Part shown: positions 25,641-34,260 of the stretch, in pieces
Layout of the letters: each line of letters starts with the position of its first letter
Position numbering within the stretch: the stretch's first letter is position 1
Assembly (NCBI RefSeq): GCF_002284565.1
Contig: NZ_NPKI01000011.1
Location: 412,755 to 476,754, forward strand
Source: Mesorhizobium mediterraneum
GTDB lineage: Bacteria > Pseudomonadota > Alphaproteobacteria > Rhizobiales > Rhizobiaceae
Length of the DNA stretch: 64,000 bases
Direction: 5' to 3'
Made by a program: the position numbers and the translations under genes
Notes under the pieces: generated by a model
Told to the model about the DNA's origin: nothing
Databases searched by the model: none
What the model saw: the letters and a program-made list of their open reading frames with translations, nothing else

Positions 25641-27158
25641 ATGAGCGGCGCCACTGAAATCGTCGATCTCTTCGTCATCGGCGGCGGTGTCAACGGCGCC
25701 GGCATCGCGCGCGACGCAGCCGGCCGCGGCCTTTCTGTCATTCTGTGCGAAAAAGACGATCTTGCCGAAGGCACCAGTTCGCGATCCGGAAAGCTCGTCC
25801 ATGGCGGCCTGCGCTATCTCGAATATTACGAGTTCCGGCTGGTGCGCGAGGCGTTGATCGAGCGCGAAGTGCTGCTCGAATCCGCTCCCCACATCATCTG
25901 GCCGATGCGCTTCGTGCTGCCGCACAGCCCTGACGACCGGCCAGCCTGGCTGGTCCGGCTCGGCCTGTTCCTCTACGATCATCTCGGCGGCCGCAAGCGG
26001 CTGCCGGGCACCCGAACGCTCAACCTGCGCACCGCGCCCGAAGGCGCGCCGATCAAGGACACGTTCAAGCGCGGTTTCGAATATTCCGACTGCTGGGTCG
26101 ACGACGCCCGTCTCGTCATCATCAATGCGCTCGATGCGGCGGAGCGCGGAGCCAAGGTCTTTACGCGAACCGCCTGCACCGCCGCCCGCCGTGAAAACGA
26201 CCTGTGGTCGGTCGAGATGCGCGACAGCCGAACCGGCGTCAGGACCACGGTTCGGGCGCGGGCGCTGATCAACGCCGCCGGGCCGTGGGTCAACGATATC
26301 ATCAACCGCGTGGCCGGCCAGAATTCCAAGCGGAACGTGCGCCTGGTCAAGGGCAGCCACATCGTCGTGCCGAAATTCTGGGAAGGGCGGCAGGCCTATC
26401 TCGTCCAGAACAGCGACAAGCGCGTTATCTTCATCAATCCTTACCAGAACGATCTGGCGCTGATCGGCACCACCGACATTCCCTATGATGGGCGGCCGGA
26501 AGACGTAGCGGCGGATGCCAGCGAGGTCGACTACCTGATCAAGGTGGTCAACCGCTACTTCAAACGCGGGCTTGCCCGCAGCGATGTCATTTACTCGTTT
26601 TCGGGCGTCAGGCCGCTCTATGACGACAACGCCGACAATCCGAGCGCGGTGACGCGCGACTATATTTTCGAGCTCGACGCCTCGGCCGGACAGGCGCCGC
26701 TGCTCTCCGTCTTCGGCGGCAAGATCACCACCTTCCGCAAATTGGCCGAGCACGCGCTGGACAAGATCGCCCCGTTCTTTCCGAAAATGGGCAAGCCATG
26801 GACGTCGAAAAGCTATCTGCCGGGTGGCGATATCGCCAACGCCGACTTCGAGCAGTTTCTCGGCGATCTCGGCCGCGAATATCCCTGGATGCCGGCGTCG
26901 CTGGTCAAGCACTATGGCCGGCTCTACGGCACCAGGACGCGGGTTCTGGTCGGTGCGGCCCAGTCGCTCACCGACCTGGGGCGGTGCTTCGGTAAGGATT
27001 TCTTCGAACGCGAAGCCAATTATTTGTTCGAGCACGAATGGGCGCTGACATCAGCCGATATTCTCGAACGGCGCACCAAGCATGCGCTGCATCTGTCCGC
27101 CGCAGAAAGAGCCACTTTCGAGGACTGGTGCGCGAGCCGGCTGGTGAAAGCAAGCTGA
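25641..27158 (+). CDS. eryB: D-erythritol 1-phosphate dehydrogenase (GlpD-like flavoprotein)
   Basis: 505 residues, FAD-dependent glycerol-3-phosphate dehydrogenase fold. The dinucleotide motif LFVIGGGVNGAGIARDAAG is at the N-terminus, followed by GKLVHGGLRYLEYYEFRLV. Family blocks IGTTDIPYDG and FSGVRPLYDD and the C-terminal FGGKITTFRKLAEHAL are present. FEYSDCWVDDARL and PHIIWPMRFVLPH match Brucella EryB as I remember it. It oxidises D-erythritol 1-phosphate to D-erythrulose 1-phosphate, probably passing electrons to membrane quinone. It overlaps eryC by three bases (TGATG). Confidence 0.92.
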   Translation: MSGATEIVDLFVIGGGVNGAGIARDAAGRGLSVILCEKDDLAEGTSSRSGKLVHGGLRYLEYYEFRLVREALIEREVLLESAPHIIWPMRFVLPHSPDDRPAWLVRLGLFLYDHLGGRKRLPGTRTLNLRTAPEGAPIKDTFKRGFEYSDCWVDDARLVIINALDAAERGAKVFTRTACTAARRENDLWSVEMRDSRTGVRTTVRARALINAAGPWVNDIINRVAGQNSKRNVRLVKGSHIVVPKFWEGRQAYLVQNSDKRVIFINPYQNDLALIGTTDIPYDGRPEDVAADASEVDYLIKVVNRYFKRGLARSDVIYSFSGVRPLYDDNADNPSAVTRDYIFELDASAGQAPLLSVFGGKITTFRKLAEHALDKIAPFFPKMGKPWTSKSYLPGGDIANADFEQFLGDLGREYPWMPASLVKHYGRLYGTRTRVLVGAAQSLTDLGRCFGKDFFEREANYLFEHEWALTSADILERRTKHALHLSAAERATFEDWCASRLVKAS

Positions 27159-28099
27159 TGGCCTTTACGCTTTCCCTCAACACCAATCCGCTGGTCAATC
27201 GCTTTGCCGAACCGGACGATCTGATCGATGCGATCGCTTACGACATCGGCATCAGGGACGTGCAGCTGACGCATGAATTCGTCAATCCCGGCTGGCCGGC
27301 GGCGACGATCTCGAAATTCCTCCGCCTGTTCCGCGCCGCGCTCGACCGCACCGGCGTGCGCGTGACGTCGGGGATGACCGGCCCCTACGGCAGGCTCAAT
27401 CATTTCGGCCACCCTGACGCCGATGTGCGCCGCTACTATGTCGATTGGTTCAAGACCTTTGCCGATATTTCCGCCGAGCTCGGCGCCAGCGGCATGGGCA
27501 CGCAGTTTGCGATCTTCACGCACAGGGATTTCGACAATCCGGAGCGTCGCGCGCGGCTTTTCGACATCGCGCTGGAATGCTGGCGCGAGGTCGCCGAGCA
27601 TGCCAAGGCGGCCGGTTTGAGCTACCTCTTCTGGGAGCCGATGTCGGTCGGCCGTGAATTCGGCCACACGATCGAGAGCTGCCGGGCCCTGCAAAACGAG
27701 ATCGAAGCAGCCGGCATGGCCATCCCGATGGAGATGATGGTCGATATCGACCATGGCGACGTCACGTCGAGCAATCCGGACGACATCGATCCCTATGCCT
27801 GGGCCGAAGCGTTTCCCAAAGTATCGCCGATCATCCACATCAAGCAGTCTTCGATGAATAAGGGCGGTCATTGGCCGTTCATTGCCGCCTACAACAAGGA
27901 CGGCCGCATCACACCGGAAAAATTCCTGGAGACGGTTCGCCGCGGCGGCGGCGTCGACAACGAGATCTGCCTGGAATTGTCGTTTCGCGAACGCGAGCCG
28001 GTCGACCATCAGGTCGTCGCCATGATACGCGAGTCGGTCGACTACTGGGCGCCGTTTATCGAGACCGGCAGAGCCGCTCTCCTGCCGAAAGCGGGATAG
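27158..28099 (+). CDS. eryC: D-erythrulose 1-phosphate 3-epimerase
   Basis: 313 residues, xylose-isomerase-like TIM barrel. LNTNPLVNRFAEPDDLI at the start, TSGMTGPYGRLNHFGHPD, YVDWFKTFAD, FWEPMSVGREFGHTIE, DIDHGDVTS, HIKQSSMNKGGHWPF and LELSFREREP all match Brucella EryC closely from memory. The Glu, Asp, His and Glu in these motifs are the expected metal ligands. It converts D- to L-erythrulose 1-phosphate, the substrate of EryH. Last gene of the plus-strand operon, with a strong hairpin directly after it. Confidence 0.93.
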   Translation: MAFTLSLNTNPLVNRFAEPDDLIDAIAYDIGIRDVQLTHEFVNPGWPAATISKFLRLFRAALDRTGVRVTSGMTGPYGRLNHFGHPDADVRRYYVDWFKTFADISAELGASGMGTQFAIFTHRDFDNPERRARLFDIALECWREVAEHAKAAGLSYLFWEPMSVGREFGHTIESCRALQNEIEAAGMAIPMEMMVDIDHGDVTSSNPDDIDPYAWAEAFPKVSPIIHIKQSSMNKGGHWPFIAAYNKDGRITPEKFLETVRRGGGVDNEICLELSFREREPVDHQVVAMIRESVDYWAPFIETGRAALLPKAG

Positions 28100-28100
28100 A

Positions 28101-28129
28101 TGAACAGGAGCCGATGCGGCTCCTGTTCA
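28101..28129. terminator. Bidirectional hairpin between eryC and fba
   Basis: TGAACAGGAGCCG and CGGCTCCTGTTCA are perfectly complementary (13 bases) around an ATG loop. It begins two bases after the eryC stop and ends 14 bases before the stop of the convergent aldolase gene. No U tract follows on either strand, but its position between convergent genes strongly suggests termination for both. Confidence 0.7.
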
Positions 28130-28142
28130 GAACCAGAATACG

Positions 28143-29207
28143 TCAGCCGAATTTCGGATCGAGGCTGCCCGACTTGTAGCGCTTGGCCATTTCCGAGACT
28201 GGCAGCGGCTTGATCTTCGGCGCGTTGCCGGCGGTGCCGAATTGCTCGAAGCGCTCCTTGCACAGCTTCCTCATCGCGGCCATTGCCGGCGTCAGATATT
28301 TGCGCGGATCGAATTCGCTCGGGTTCTCGGTCAGCACCTTGCGGATCGCGCCGGTCAACGCCATGCGGTTGTCGGTGTCGATGTTGATCTTGCGCACGCC
28401 GTGCTTGATGCCGCGCTGGATCTCCTCGACCGGCACGCCCCAGGTCGGCTTCATCTGGCCGCCATATTTGTTGATGATCTCCTGCAGCTCTTCCGGCACC
28501 GAGGACGAGCCGTGCATGACCAAGTGCATGTTCGGCAGCCGGCGATGGATCTCCTCGATCACGTTCATGGCCAGAACCGCGCCGTCCGGCTTGCGCGAGA
28601 ACTTGTAGGCGCCGTGGCTGGTGCCCATGGCGACGGCCAGCGCATCGACATGCGTGTCCTTGACGAACTGCACCGCCTGCTCCGGATCGGTCAGCAACTG
28701 GTCATGGCTGACGGCGCCCTCGACGCCGTGGCCGTCTTCCTGTTCGCCGCCGCCCATCTCCAGGGAGCCGAGAACGCCGATCTCGCCTTCCACAGACACG
28801 CCGCCCCAGTGCGCCATGTCGACCACGCGGCGCGTGATGCCCGAATTATAGTCGTAGTCTGCCGGCGTCTTGCCGTCTTCCTTCAGCGACCCGTCCATCA
28901 TCACCGAGGTGAAGCCATACTGGATCGCGGTCACGCAGGTCGCTTCGTTGTTGCCGTGGTCGAGATGCATGCAGACCGGGATGTCGGGATGGATCTCGAC
29001 CAGCGCATCGATCAGCTTGGCCAGCACGACGTCGTTGGCATAGGCACGGGCCCCGCGGCTCGCCTGCAGAATGACAGGCGATTTGGTCTCCTCGGCGGCC
29101 TCCATGATGGCGAGGCCCTGTTCCATATTGTTCATGTTGAACGCAGGCACGCCATAGCCGTGTTCGGCGGCATGGTCGAGCAATTGTCTCAATGTGATGC
29201 GAGCCAC
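28143..29207 (-). CDS. fba: Class II fructose-bisphosphate aldolase
   Basis: 354 residues from the GTG at 29207, chosen because GGGAG lies eight bases upstream and the family usually begins [18 protein letters not shown]; an ATG nine codons earlier lacks this support. Metal-binding and active-site blocks include [31 protein letters not shown] and VMHGSSSVP, and the CbbA-type tail [13 protein letters not shown] is present. It cleaves fructose 1,6-bisphosphate, or in CbbA relatives also sedoheptulose 1,7-bisphosphate made from erythrose 4-phosphate. The latter would suit a gene among tetrose-phosphate pathways. It is divergent from eryR. Confidence 0.9.
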   Translation of the reverse strand: MARITLRQLLDHAAEHGYGVPAFNMNNMEQGLAIMEAAEETKSPVILQASRGARAYANDVVLAKLIDALVEIHPDIPVCMHLDHGNNEATCVTAIQYGFTSVMMDGSLKEDGKTPADYDYNSGITRRVVDMAHWGGVSVEGEIGVLGSLEMGGGEQEDGHGVEGAVSHDQLLTDPEQAVQFVKDTHVDALAVAMGTSHGAYKFSRKPDGAVLAMNVIEEIHRRLPNMHLVMHGSSSVPEELQEIINKYGGQMKPTWGVPVEEIQRGIKHGVRKINIDTDNRMALTGAIRKVLTENPSEFDPRKYLTPAMAAMRKLCKERFEQFGTAGNAPKIKPLPVSEMAKRYKSGSLDPKFG

Positions 29208-29336
29208 CCAATAGTCTCCCGTATTTGGTTTCAAGCCTATGGTTGCGAGCCGTCCGGTCGTCGTTCAGCCCACTGATGCTTCTGGCCGGATTTCCAGAGA
29301 ACCGCAACCTTTGGCCATGCCGCCGGGAGCAATTCT

Positions 29337-29413
29337 TGTTACAAGACAGCAATCAAAGCGAATAATATCCCAAAGAAATGTAACATCATCACAAAAAATC
29401 TGACGCATATGCG
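29337..29413. promoter_or_regulatory. Candidate operator region between fba and eryR
   Basis: TGTTACA (29337-29343) and TGTAACA (29379-29385) form a perfect 7-base inverted repeat with a 35-base spacer, within an unusually A/T-rich stretch. A perfect decamer CGCATATGCG follows at 29404-29413. AATCAAAGCGAA in between resembles DeoR-family half-sites. The area lies 80-160 bases before eryR and is the likely control region for eryR and perhaps fba. Confidence 0.4.
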
Positions 29414-29496
29414 ATTTACTCTGTTATATGGCTGTGGCTCGGCGTTTCCGCCACGGTGGACTCGCAACGAGCCGGATTCAGGGAACAGGCTGGACA

Positions 29497-30264
29497 ATGA
29501 AGAGCGACGGCCGGCGGCAAGGCATCATGGATTTTCTGATGGATACTGGCACGGCCAGCGTCGATGACCTTGCCACGCGCTTCGGTGTATCGAAGATGAC
29601 CGTCCATCGCGACCTCGACGAACTCGAGGAAAGCGGCTTCCTGCGCAAGGTGCGCGGCGGTGCCTCGATCCAGCCGAGCGGCTTGTTCGAAAGCGATTTC
29701 CGCTACCGTCAGAAGCAGGCCGGTGAGGAGAAGCAGCGCCTGGCGGCTGCCGCGGTGGCGATGATCGAGCCGGGCCAGACGGTGATCATCGACGACGGCT
29801 CGACCGCCGGCGGCATTGCACGTCACCTTGCGGATCTCCGCCCGCTGACGGTGATCTCAAACAATCTGGCCGTCATACAGGATCTGGCAGGCGTTGGAGG
29901 GATCACCCTGATCGCGCTCGGTGGCCAGTACAGCAAGAAGTTTCACGGTTTCTTCGGCCTGCTTGCCGAGGACACATTGAGATCGTTGCGCGCCGATGTG
30001 GCCTTCCTGTCGTCGTCGGCCATCCACGGCGCTTCCGCCTTCCACCAGGACCAGGAAGTGGTCCATACCAAGCGGCTGATGATGGCCGCCGCCGCGCGTA
30101 AATATCTGCTGGTCGATCACGGTAAGTTCGGCCGCACGGCGCTGCATTTCCTGACCGATCTCAAGGCGTTCGACGCCGTCTTCACCGGTCGCGAATTGCA
30201 ACCCCAGATGCGCGAGGTGTTGGATGGCGCCGGCGTTTCGCTAACACTAATCGAGAAGGACTAG
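29497..30264 (+). CDS. eryR: DeoR-family regulator of the tetrose-phosphate isomerase genes
   Basis: 255 residues from the ATG used here. An earlier ATG 23 codons upstream is less likely because the DeoR domain starts at RRQGIMDFLMDTGTASVDDL. The helix-turn-helix is followed by the DeoR signature FGVSKMTVHRDLDELEESG and a sugar-phosphate sensor domain (VIIDDGSTAGGIARHL; LTVISNNLAVI; ALGGQYSKKFHGFFG). It heads the eryR-eryH-eryI unit, which matches the order in other rhizobial and Brucella erythritol regions. It probably senses a tetrulose phosphate. Confidence 0.83.
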   Translation: MKSDGRRQGIMDFLMDTGTASVDDLATRFGVSKMTVHRDLDELEESGFLRKVRGGASIQPSGLFESDFRYRQKQAGEEKQRLAAAAVAMIEPGQTVIIDDGSTAGGIARHLADLRPLTVISNNLAVIQDLAGVGGITLIALGGQYSKKFHGFFGLLAEDTLRSLRADVAFLSSSAIHGASAFHQDQEVVHTKRLMMAAAARKYLLVDHGKFGRTALHFLTDLKAFDAVFTGRELQPQMREVLDGAGVSLTLIEKD

Positions 30265-30313
30265 ACCATGATCCCGAAAAGTGGGAACCGGTTTTCGGAA
30301 AAAGATCATGGTC
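30264..30313. repeat. Dispersed ~50-bp intergenic palindrome, copy B
   Basis: Outer arms GACCATGATC and GATCATGGTC with inner CCGAAAA and TTTTCGG around GTGGGAACCGG. It shares the core with copy A at 18813-18861 and differs in compensating arm bases, so the fold is conserved more than the sequence. It starts at the last base of the eryR stop codon and lies inside the eryR-eryH spacer. Confidence 0.8.
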
Positions 30314-30375
30314 AAAGAAGAAGATAGAGCCCCATCCGGCTACGCGGGATGGAACAGGCTCTAGAAGGAGGACGC

Positions 30376-31134
30376 ATGGTTTACTGGGTCGGCACAAGCT
30401 GGAAAATGAACAAGACGCTTGCCGAGGCGACTGAGTTCGCCAAGGCGCTGGCGGGGTTCGTCCCCGGTTTCGACGACCGCATCCAACCCTTCGTCATCCC
30501 GCCCTTCACGGCGGTCCGCGAGGTCAAGAAGGCGTTGGCCTCGACGCGGGTCAAGGTCGGCGCCCAGAACATGCATTGGGCCGACGCCGGAGCCTGGACC
30601 GGCGAGGTCTCGCCGGTGATGCTGACGGATTGCGGGCTCGACCTGGTCGAGCTCGGCCATAGCGAACGGCGCGAGCATTTCGGCGAGACCGACAAGGCGG
30701 TCGGCCTCAAGACCGCGGCGGCGGTGAAGCACGGGTTGGTGCCGCTCATCTGCGTTGGTGAGACATTGGCGCAACGCAACAGCGGCCAGGCCGATGCGGT
30801 GCTGGCTTTGCAGGTGCATGGCGCGCTGCAATACCTCGAAGGCCAGGCAAAGGCGGCGACGATCCTGTTTGCCTATGAGCCGGTCTGGGCGATCGGCGAC
30901 AAGGGCATTCCGGCAAGTGCAGACTATGCCGATAGGCAGCAGGCGCTGATCAAGAAGATCGCCGGCGACCTCCTGCCGGCCATACCGCCGGTGCTTTATG
31001 GCGGCAGCGTCAATCCGCAAAATGCCGCCGAACTAATCGGCCAACCCCATATCGACGGGCTTTTCATCGGCCGCTCCGCCTGGCAGGCGGAAGGCTATAT
31101 CGACATCCTCGGACGCGCCTCGGCGGCGATCTGA
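30376..31134 (+). CDS. eryH: L-erythrulose 1-phosphate isomerase (triosephosphate-isomerase-like)
   Basis: 252 residues, TIM fold (also called TpiB or LerI). The N-terminal Lys lies in [13 protein letters not shown], the electrophilic His in [16 protein letters not shown] and the catalytic Glu in [15 protein letters not shown]. The phosphate grips [10 protein letters not shown] and [10 protein letters not shown] are present. AAGGAGG precedes the ATG by five bases. Sequence alone cannot separate it from ordinary TIM, but its place between eryR and eryI supports the tetrulose role: L-erythrulose 1-phosphate to D-erythrulose 4-phosphate. Residual TIM activity is possible. Confidence 0.87.
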   Translation: MVYWVGTSWKMNKTLAEATEFAKALAGFVPGFDDRIQPFVIPPFTAVREVKKALASTRVKVGAQNMHWADAGAWTGEVSPVMLTDCGLDLVELGHSERREHFGETDKAVGLKTAAAVKHGLVPLICVGETLAQRNSGQADAVLALQVHGALQYLEGQAKAATILFAYEPVWAIGDKGIPASADYADRQQALIKKIAGDLLPAIPPVLYGGSVNPQNAAELIGQPHIDGLFIGRSAWQAEGYIDILGRASAAI

Positions 31135-31172
31135 ACCAATCTAAAAGCATTCAGTCAGGAAAGGACACGACC

Positions 31173-31616
31173 ATGAAAATAGCCATTGGAGCCGACAGCG
31201 CCGGCAAGCCGCTGCTCGACGTCATTGCCGCGCATCTCGCCACCAAACCCGGCCTCGCCGTCAGCGACCTCAGCCAGGCCGGCTACTATGCCGACCTGTC
31301 GCAGAAGCTCGCCCAGACCATCCTCGACGGCGAGAACGATCGCGGCATCCTGTTTTGCGGCACCGGCATCGGCGTTTCCATCTCGGCCAACAAGGTGCCC
31401 GGCATTCGCGCAGCACTCACCCACGACACCTACTCCGCCGAGCGCGCGGCGAAATCCAACAATGCCCAGATCATCACCATGGGCGCCCGCGTCATCGGCC
31501 CGGAACTGGCCAAGTCGATCGTCGACGCCTGGCTCGCATCGGAGTTCGACGAAAAGGGACCATCGGCCGGCAATGTCCAGGCGATCGACAGGCTCGACGC
31601 AGCGAAGCTGGGCTAG
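31173..31616 (+). CDS. eryI: D-erythrulose 4-phosphate isomerase (RpiB-like)
   Basis: 147 residues, RpiB/LacAB fold. The active-site Cys lies in [17 protein letters not shown], and the proton-transfer and phosphate residues are in [25 protein letters not shown] sequence ([14 protein letters not shown]). The N-terminal block is [16 protein letters not shown]. It would convert D-erythrulose 4-phosphate to D-erythrose 4-phosphate, the entry to the pentose phosphate pathway. It may keep some ribose-5-phosphate isomerase activity. A dispersed repeat begins exactly at its TAG. Confidence 0.87.
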   Translation: MKIAIGADSAGKPLLDVIAAHLATKPGLAVSDLSQAGYYADLSQKLAQTILDGENDRGILFCGTGIGVSISANKVPGIRAALTHDTYSAERAAKSNNAQIITMGARVIGPELAKSIVDAWLASEFDEKGPSAGNVQAIDRLDAAKLG

Positions 31617-31717
31617 AGCGCTTCATCGTTTCACGGAAACGCCGAACCGCTCTATCTCTTTGTTTTTGCGCAATTCCGGACGGAAAACCGTTTCACACTT
31701 TTCCTGGAATTGCTCTA
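31614..31717. repeat. Dispersed ~103-bp double-hairpin repeat, copy 1 (bidirectional terminator position)
   Basis: The element fills the whole space between the eryI and dhaL stop codons. It has a first hairpin (AGAGCGCTTC near the start, GAACCGCTCT about 30 bases on, one mismatch) and a second (CAATTCCGGA with TCCTGGAATTG) separated by an A/T-rich linker containing TTTGTTTTTG. A second copy in opposite orientation lies at 63808-63910, differing at only a few positions. Probably a mobile-origin rhizobial intergenic repeat that now serves convergent termination. Confidence 0.85.
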
Positions 31718-32353
31718 ACCCAGGCTTTTCCGCATCGCGCCAATCACGGTGACGGCCGATGCGGCGCCGGGGTCCATATGCCCGAGCGATCGCTCGCCGA
31801 GCCGCGACGAGCGGCCCTTCGCGGCGATCATCTCCTTGGTCGCCTCGGCGCCCCGTTCGGCTGCTTGAAGCGCCGCTGCGAGACTTTCGGACAGGGTCTT
31901 GCCTGAGGCATGCGCGGCCGCCGCTGCTTGCGCCGCCGGCAGCCAGGCGTCGACCATCGTCTTCTCGCCGATCTCGGCCTTGCCGCGATCCTGGATGCCT
32001 TGCGCCATCGCCTGGAACAGGGCGATGAAATCGGCACCCGCCAAGGTCGTCTTGCCCTTGACGGCAGCCGCACCACGCATGAAGGCCGTCGCATAGAGCG
32101 GACCTGACGAAGCGCCGACGGCGTTGAGGAACGATTTCGCCGCGGTGTTGAGGAGAGCTGTCGGCTCGGTCGCCGCGAGGTCCAGCAAAGCGAGCGCATC
32201 GCGCACTGCGCCAAAGCCGAGCGCCATGGCGATGCCATGATCGGCGTCGCCGATGACACCGTCTAATTGGCAGAGCCTGTCCTTGTCGGCTTCGATCGCC
32301 ACCGCGATCGCATCGAACATAGTTTTCAAGCCGGCTGTGTCGATGGATGTCAT
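31715..32353 (-). CDS. dhaL: Dihydroxyacetone kinase subunit DhaL (ATP/ADP-binding)
   Basis: 212 residues, all-helical DhaL domain. QLDGVIGDADHGIAM carries the three Asp that bind two Mg-nucleotide ions. NAVGASSGPLYATAFMRGA and SSRLGERSLGHMDPGAASA are the nucleotide-lid and GHxDPGA blocks. It works with DhaK, encoded 11 bases upstream. No DhaM phosphotransfer gene is nearby, so the pair may be ATP-dependent or rely on a distant DhaM. Its position beside eryH/eryI raises the option that the substrate is erythrulose. Confidence 0.88.
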   Translation of the reverse strand: MTSIDTAGLKTMFDAIAVAIEADKDRLCQLDGVIGDADHGIAMALGFGAVRDALALLDLAATEPTALLNTAAKSFLNAVGASSGPLYATAFMRGAAAVKGKTTLAGADFIALFQAMAQGIQDRGKAEIGEKTMVDAWLPAAQAAAAAHASGKTLSESLAAALQAAERGAEATKEMIAAKGRSSRLGERSLGHMDPGAASAVTVIGAMRKSLG

Positions 32354-32364
32354 GAATGCTGCTT

Positions 32365-33372
32365 TCAGCCGGCGCGGAACATGGCGCAGTCGCAAGGATG
32401 GTCGAGCATCGTCTGCAATTCGTCGTCGAGATGCATCAGCGTCACCGAGGCGCCGGCCATTTCGAGCGAGGTGCAATAATTGCCGACCCAGGTCGCGTGA
32501 ACTGACACGCCGATGTCACCCAGCCGACGCTTCACGCGCCGGTTCATGATGTAGAGTTCCATCAGCGGCGTCGAGCCGAGCGAGTTGACGAGCACGGCGA
32601 CCTTGTCGCCACGCGCCGGCGCCATCTCGTCGACGATCTTGTCCAGCATCTCGTCGGTGATCTCGTCGGCTGTTTTCAGTTTTCCCCGCGCAATGCCCGG
32701 CTCGCCATGAATGCCCATGCCGATCTCCATCTCGTCCGGCCCGATCTCGAAATTCGGCCGGCGGGTCTGCGGCAGCGAACAGGGCGACAGCGCCACCCCC
32801 ATGGTGAAAGTATGGTCGTTCGCCTTCCGGGCGATGCGCTCGCATTCATCGAATGAGAGCATCCGGTCGCAGGCGGCACCGGCAGCCTTGAAGATGAAGA
32901 AATTGCCGGCAACGCCGCGCCGCTTGTGCCGCTGGTCACGCGGCGCCGATGCCACGTCGTCAGTGGTCAGCACGGTGCGCACCTCGATGTCATCCATCGC
33001 CGCCATCTCTGCGGCCATGTCGAAATTCATCACGTCGCCGGCATAGTTGCCATACATGAACAGCACGCCGGCACCGCCGCTGGCCGCCTTGGCGCATTCG
33101 AGGATCGGGTCCGGCGGCGGCGAGGCGAAGACATTGCCGATCGCGGCCGCGTCGGCCAGCCCCTTGCCGACGAAACCGAGGAAGGTCGGCTCGTGGCCCG
33201 AGCCGCCGCCGATGACGAGGCCGACCTTGCCGTCCCGCGGCCCATCGCGGGCGATGATGGAGCGCGGACTTCCCTCAGCGCTTGTGAGATGGCGGGGATG
33301 CGCGGCCAGGATGCCTTCCAGCATCTCGTCGACGGTGCGGTTGCCGTCATTGATGATCTTCTTGGTCTGCAC
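32365..33372 (-). CDS. dhaK: Dihydroxyacetone kinase subunit DhaK (substrate-binding)
   Basis: About 335 residues. LVIGGGSGHEPTFLGFVGKG and MYGNYAGDVMNFDMA are DhaK blocks, and MGIHGEPGIARG carries the His that covalently binds the ketose as a hemiaminal. Start: GGGAGG directly abuts an ATG at 33378 and is six bases from a GTG at 33372, so GTG is preferred. The upstream neighbour on the same strand is ribH2, 75 bases away. That spacer contains a TACTAT that could be a private -10 box. In mycobacteria DhaK-type enzymes phosphorylate erythrulose, which fits this context. Confidence 0.87.
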   Translation of the reverse strand: MQTKKIINDGNRTVDEMLEGILAAHPRHLTSAEGSPRSIIARDGPRDGKVGLVIGGGSGHEPTFLGFVGKGLADAAAIGNVFASPPPDPILECAKAASGGAGVLFMYGNYAGDVMNFDMAAEMAAMDDIEVRTVLTTDDVASAPRDQRHKRRGVAGNFFIFKAAGAACDRMLSFDECERIARKANDHTFTMGVALSPCSLPQTRRPNFEIGPDEMEIGMGIHGEPGIARGKLKTADEITDEMLDKIVDEMAPARGDKVAVLVNSLGSTPLMELYIMNRRVKRRLGDIGVSVHATWVGNYCTSLEMAGASVTLMHLDDELQTMLDHPCDCAMFRAG

Positions 33373-33447
33373 CTGCATCCTCCCGATTTCGGTATTTTCG
33401 CAGATAGTACAGCGTGTTACCGGGATTTCCACCCGGGGACTGACATT

Positions 33448-34139
<692 letters not shown>

Positions 34140-34173
34140 ATTGACGGAGTTTGTATGGAAGGGGAGGGCGATG

Positions 34174-34225
34174 CTGTCAACCGCCGAGTCCATCGCGGAT
34201 GGCGCAGAAATATCGATCGGTTCCG
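34174..34225 (-). pseudogene. Orphan 3' end of an oiaK-type kinase gene (direct repeat, copy 1)
   Basis: The minus strand encodes TDRYFCAIRDGLGG and a TGA stop, identical in protein to the end of the intact kinase at 39350. Over 52 bases it differs from that copy at three positions, all synonymous third-codon bases (Arg, Ala, Gly codons). Sequence similarity stops abruptly upstream at CGGAACC and downstream at TGACAG. It lies just before the FMN riboswitch, so a kinase gene once ended here. The rest was replaced by the aldehyde-oxidoreductase block. Confidence 0.8.
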
Positions 34226-34260
34226 CATGAGGGCAAGAGAGGCGCGGGCAACCTGCAGCG

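Noticed and set aside
30376..31134. Ordinary glycolytic triosephosphate isomerase
   Set aside because: Catalytic residues cannot tell the two apart, but the eryR-eryH-eryI arrangement favours the tetrulose-phosphate role. Mixed activity is not excluded.
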